Shown in pieces: positions 7,086 through 9,369 of a DNA stretch of 9,369 nucleotides. Positions within the stretch are counted from its first letter, which is position 1, and each line of letters begins with the position of its first letter. Source of the stretch: JBCBJZ01 sp038522635 (GTDB lineage Bacteria > Pseudomonadota > Alphaproteobacteria > Rhizobiales > Hyphomicrobiaceae). Below the pieces are notes generated by a model that ran no database searches, was not told the DNA's origin, and saw only the letters and a program-made list of their open reading frames with translations. The stretch is from contig JBCBJZ010000143.1 in assembly GCA_038522635.1 (NCBI GenBank), positions 1 through 9,369 of the forward strand, given 5' to 3'. The translations under genes and the position numbers were made by a program.

Positions 7086-7090
7086 CCTTT
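7086..7090 (-). promoter_or_regulatory. Shine-Dalgarno of YkuD gene 2
   Basis: AAAGG on the minus strand is 6 nt before GTG (7079) and 9 nt before ATG (7076). It is moderate in strength and does not fully decide between the two adjacent starts. Confidence 0.4.
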
Positions 7091-7171
7091 ACTAAGAGTC
7101 CTGAACCGATGAACCCTGAAGCCGCCATCGCTTGCACGCAAGCAAACAGCGCCCGATCCCGCGCCGCAGCC

Positions 7172-8077
7172 TCACTTGGCGCGGGTCAGCCCATAGCGCG
7201 GCGCGTTGCGGTGAATGTCCGCGAAGCTACGCCGTTTGGGCCCCGGTGCGACGACGCGTTCCTTCGCCAATTGCTGTGCGGTCGGATTCGTCGGAAAGAA
7301 AGGGACGAGCTTTGCGCGCTCGAAGCGAGGGCATTGCGCGGATGCCTTGAGCTTCGCACCGCTGCGCAGCTTGAAATCGACATTGACGTGATAACGACGC
7401 CCACAAACCGCAACCTTTGGCGGCGTGCGGGTTAATTCAAAATCGTCATATCCGGTTTTCAATTCACGCCAAAAACCGATCCACCGGTGCTTGCGGAACC
7501 GCTCCAGGTTCGCATCGGTCATGCGGAACGGGAACGCATGCACGTGGATTGTTTTCTGCCCGCCCCGAAACGCCTCACGGGCCAACGCGTAAATCTCTTC
7601 CATGAGCGCATCGGTCATGGCGTAGCAGCCCGCCGACTTGCATTTCCCGTGCACCATCAAGAAGTTGCCGGTGCGCCGGTGCGATTTATCAAAGCGGTTA
7701 GGGTACCCCAGATTGAACGACAGATGAAACTTAGAGTTCGGGTTCATCTGGTGGGCACGCACCGTGTAGAAGCCTTCGGGCGCCTGTTTGTCCCCCTGCT
7801 TGCGCTTGGGCCCGAGCCCGCCCGACCAATTGCAGATCGGGTAGGTCTTGAAGTGGTAAAACCGCCCGTCAGCGCGCGCCTTCCAGACCTCAAGCTCGGA
7901 TTCTTCCTTGAAGATGCGGATGAAGATCGAAGCGCGCGCATCCATGCCCTTTTTGCCGAGCAGATGCATCGCTTGCATCGACAGCGGCCGCTTGGCCGGG
8001 TCCAACGGCTGTCCTGCGCAGGCGGCTAGCGCCAACGCCACAATCGCTAACAGCGGAACGCTTAACCACCGCTTCAT
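7172..8077 (-). CDS. YafK-type YkuD protein 3, lipoprotein
   Basis: A 301-residue protein from the ATG at 8077. I prefer this start because it gives a textbook lipoprotein signal: MKRW, hydrophobic core, lipobox LAAC with the lipidated Cys20, then Ala21, so outer-membrane sorting is expected. A second in-frame ATG at 8095 adds six residues but has no Shine-Dalgarno, while AGG lies 9 nt before 8077. The YkuD core has FIRIFKEESELEVW, YPICNW, APEGFYTV, NLGYPNRFD and HGKCKSAGCYAMTD, giving His143 and catalytic Cys151. The conserved C-terminal module follows (PFRMT, HRWIGFW, VC-x2-RY with Cys225, Cys249), then a basic, proline-containing tail of about 50 residues. It is the first of the three paralogs after accA, with a CtrA box about 75 bp upstream. 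It may link or release outer-membrane components and peptidoglycan (inference). Confidence 0.88.
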   Translation of the reverse strand: MKRWLSVPLLAIVALALAACAGQPLDPAKRPLSMQAMHLLGKKGMDARASIFIRIFKEESELEVWKARADGRFYHFKTYPICNWSGGLGPKRKQGDKQAPEGFYTVRAHQMNPNSKFHLSFNLGYPNRFDKSHRRTGNFLMVHGKCKSAGCYAMTDALMEEIYALAREAFRGGQKTIHVHAFPFRMTDANLERFRKHRWIGFWRELKTGYDDFELTRTPPKVAVCGRRYHVNVDFKLRSGAKLKASAQCPRFERAKLVPFFPTNPTAQQLAKERVVAPGPKRRSFADIHRNAPRYGLTRAK

Positions 8078-8129
8078 GGCACCGAACCTGGTCATTCAAA
8101 TCCACGCCGCGCGGCTTCACCCACGCGCC

Positions 8130-8167
8130 GTTAACACATGGGAAAGCAAAGTTAAGATAAAGTTAAC
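8130..8167. repeat. Three GTTAA elements in helical phase
   Basis: GTTAA occurs at 8130, 8151 and 8162, that is 21 and 11 bp apart or two turns and one turn of DNA. The last two are within the longer direct repeat AAAGTTAA (8148-8155 and 8159-8166) that makes the CtrA box. The first, GTTAAC, may be an additional half-site. Confidence 0.45.
8152..8167. promoter_or_regulatory. CtrA box (TTAA-N7-TTAAC)
   Basis: TTAA at 8152-8155, seven bases, then TTAAC at 8163-8167 match exactly the consensus of CtrA, the cell-cycle response regulator of Alphaproteobacteria. The site is in the intergenic region between accA and YkuD gene 3, 74 bp before the ATG at 8077, a usual distance for activation or repression. 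It stands out as an AT-rich island in GC-rich DNA. It is a motif match only; binding is not shown. Confidence 0.6.
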
Positions 8168-8274
8168 GCTGTGGCCGGGCCATGCGAATCGTCCCCGCCG
8201 CGTCAGACCTTAGCGCTTGCGTGACGCAGAAGGCACGATCGAGGCAAGGTCGCGGCGATTTGGCGGTGGTCCGC

Positions 8275-9234
8275 TCACGTTAAATTACGGCCGATGTTGA
8301 GAAATTTCTCGTGCCGTTGCTGCTTGATCGCCTCACGCGTGAGCCCGTCGAACGCGCTCAGACTGGCTTCGATCGCCTGACCCAGCGCCGTAATCGCACC
8401 TTCGCGATCGCGGTGCGCGCCGCCCACCGGTTCCTGCACGATGTGATCGATCACGCCGAACGTCTGCAGATCTTGCGCTGTGATCTTCATGTTCGTGGCC
8501 GCATCCATCTTGCGATCGCTGTCACGCCACAGGATCGATGCGGCAGCCTCTGGCGAGGCGACCGTGTAAAAGGCGTGCTCGAACATCAAAACGCGGTTCG
8601 CTGACGCGATCGCCACCGCGCCTCCTGACCCGCCCTCTCCCAGCACCGATGCGATCAGCGGCACGCCGAGCGACAAGCAGCGATCCGTCGAGCGGGCGAT
8701 CGCTTCGGCCTGGCCGCGTTCTTCCGCGCCAACGCCTGGATAGGCCCCCGCCGTATCCACGAATGCGAGCACGGGCATGTCGAACTTATCGGCCAGGTCC
8801 ATCAGACGGACGGCTTTGCGGTAGCCTTCGGGCCGGGCCATGCCGAAGTTGCGGTGGATCCGGCTTTCCGTGTCGGAGCCCTTTTCGTGTCCGATGACCG
8901 CGACCGAGCGCCCTTCAAAGCGGCCGATGCCGGTCAGCACGGCTGCATCTTCTGCGAAATAGCGATCGCCCGCGAGCGGCGTGAAATCCTCGATCAGCGC
9001 ATCAACCACATCCAGGCAGTGCGGCCGATCGGGATGGCGCGCGACTTTGGTCTTCTCCCACGGCGTCAGCTTGCCGTAGACCTCGATCAACGCCTGCTCA
9101 GCTTTACGCTTCAGGACCTCGATCTCATCGCCAATCGAGACCGCGTTCTCCTCGTCGTTTTCGAGCGACTGGAGTTCGGCGACCTTGCTTTCAAGTTCTG
9201 CGATCGGCTTTTCAAAGTCGAGGTAGGTGCGCAT
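8275..9234 (-). CDS. accA: Acetyl-CoA carboxylase carboxyltransferase subunit alpha
   Basis: AccA pairs with AccD in the carboxyltransferase that moves CO2 from carboxybiotin to acetyl-CoA to give malonyl-CoA, the first committed step of fatty-acid synthesis, in the cytoplasm. From the ATG at 9234 it has 319 residues, the usual full length, and starts MRTYLDFEKP as alphaproteobacterial homologs do. An N-terminal helical region (about 8-55) precedes the crotonase-like domain. Family hallmarks include LTPWEKTKVARHPDRP (56-71), the GHEKG segment (115-119), DTAGAYPGVGAEERGQ (160-175) and GEGGSGGA (199-206). In-frame ATGs at 9246 and 9267 would add 4 or 11 residues. The 9246 start has GGA 6 nt upstream, while 9234 has AGGA at 11 nt, so homology rather than the ribosome site decides. 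No accD, accB or accC is nearby, as is common. No clear terminator follows, so some readthrough into the YkuD cluster is possible. Confidence 0.97.
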   Translation of the reverse strand: MRTYLDFEKPIAELESKVAELQSLENDEENAVSIGDEIEVLKRKAEQALIEVYGKLTPWEKTKVARHPDRPHCLDVVDALIEDFTPLAGDRYFAEDAAVLTGIGRFEGRSVAVIGHEKGSDTESRIHRNFGMARPEGYRKAVRLMDLADKFDMPVLAFVDTAGAYPGVGAEERGQAEAIARSTDRCLSLGVPLIASVLGEGGSGGAVAIASANRVLMFEHAFYTVASPEAAASILWRDSDRKMDAATNMKITAQDLQTFGVIDHIVQEPVGGAHRDREGAITALGQAIEASLSAFDGLTREAIKQQRHEKFLNIGRNLT

Positions 9235-9355
9235 GCGGCTCAACATCCTGGTTCCATCCGCCCGCATGGTAGCACCGCGAGCGCATGGACCCTAGGCCAT
9301 AAACTCATAATCGGGATTCCGTTTTCCGACGAACACTGATTCAAGCGCTCCAACC

Positions 9356-9369
9356 GAGGAGGGCTTGAT
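9356..9369 (+). promoter_or_regulatory. Strong Shine-Dalgarno at the window edge, likely start of a divergent gene
   Basis: GAGGAGGG (9356-9363) is followed by CTTG and then AT at the very end. If the next base is G, an ATG would start at 9368, 4-5 nt after the purine block. This would be a plus-strand gene divergent from accA. The coding sequence itself lies outside the window, so the product is unknown. Confidence 0.35.

Noticed and set aside
7130..7143. GCTTGC-AC-GCAAGC palindrome between YkuD genes 3 and 2, considered as a terminator
   Set aside because: The loop is too short unless the stem opens to 5 bp, and no T-tract follows; it is more likely incidental.
7487..8029. Plus-strand open frame of 180 codons opposite YkuD gene 3
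   Set aside because: It lies wholly inside a recognised gene with a lipobox and YkuD motifs, has no Shine-Dalgarno, and shows no known domain.
4871..8077. The YkuD triplet considered as a recent gene amplification or mobile cassette
   Set aside because: The three proteins differ at many positions and in N and C termini, and no transposase, direct flanking repeat or tRNA gene is present, so an old duplication fits better.
8200..8227. Inverted repeat GCGTCA...TGACGC after accA, considered as its terminator
   Set aside because: The stem is only 6 bp with a 16-nt loop and there is no T-run on the minus strand; chance is a good explanation.

Overview
This is a GC-rich bacterial window with nine protein-coding genes and no RNA gene, insertion sequence or CRISPR array that I can see. 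The AccA type, three YafK/DpaA-type YkuD proteins next to accA, and a perfect CtrA box (TTAA-N7-TTAAC) all point to an alphaproteobacterium. An order such as Hyphomicrobiales is possible, but I cannot fix it from sequence alone.

Left part (1-2836, all on the minus strand): three tightly packed genes read right to left. They encode an alpha/beta hydrolase of the 3-oxoadipate enol-lactonase type, a stand-alone DUF4166 protein and a YgfF-like short-chain dehydrogenase. The gaps are 9 bp and a 4-bp ATGA overlap, and each gene has a good Shine-Dalgarno, so this looks like one operon. Beyond it, after about 185 bp, lies a small two-helix membrane protein of unknown function with its own ribosome binding site.

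Middle (2837-4804): a 174-bp divergent promoter region carrying a small GC dyad, then the only plus-strand gene. It encodes an SLC13-type anion permease with two RCK_C (TrkA-C) regulatory domains between its two transmembrane halves. It converges on the next cluster across 66 bp with no clear terminator.

Right part (4871-9234, all on the minus strand): accA (carboxyltransferase alpha subunit of acetyl-CoA carboxylase) and, downstream of it, three consecutive homologous but diverged YafK-type YkuD-domain proteins. The three have the same catalytic core and the same C-terminal module, but different N termini: a lipoprotein signal, a signal anchor and a cleavable Sec signal. They could therefore act on peptidoglycan from the outer membrane, the inner membrane and the soluble periplasm. 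A perfect CtrA box lies about 75 bp upstream of the first (lipoprotein) gene, which suggests cell-cycle control of envelope remodelling. An 8-bp stem-loop separates the second and third genes.

The most interesting part is this triplet of envelope enzymes with its CtrA site. Whether they form, exchange or cleave peptidoglycan or protein-peptidoglycan bonds cannot be told from sequence.
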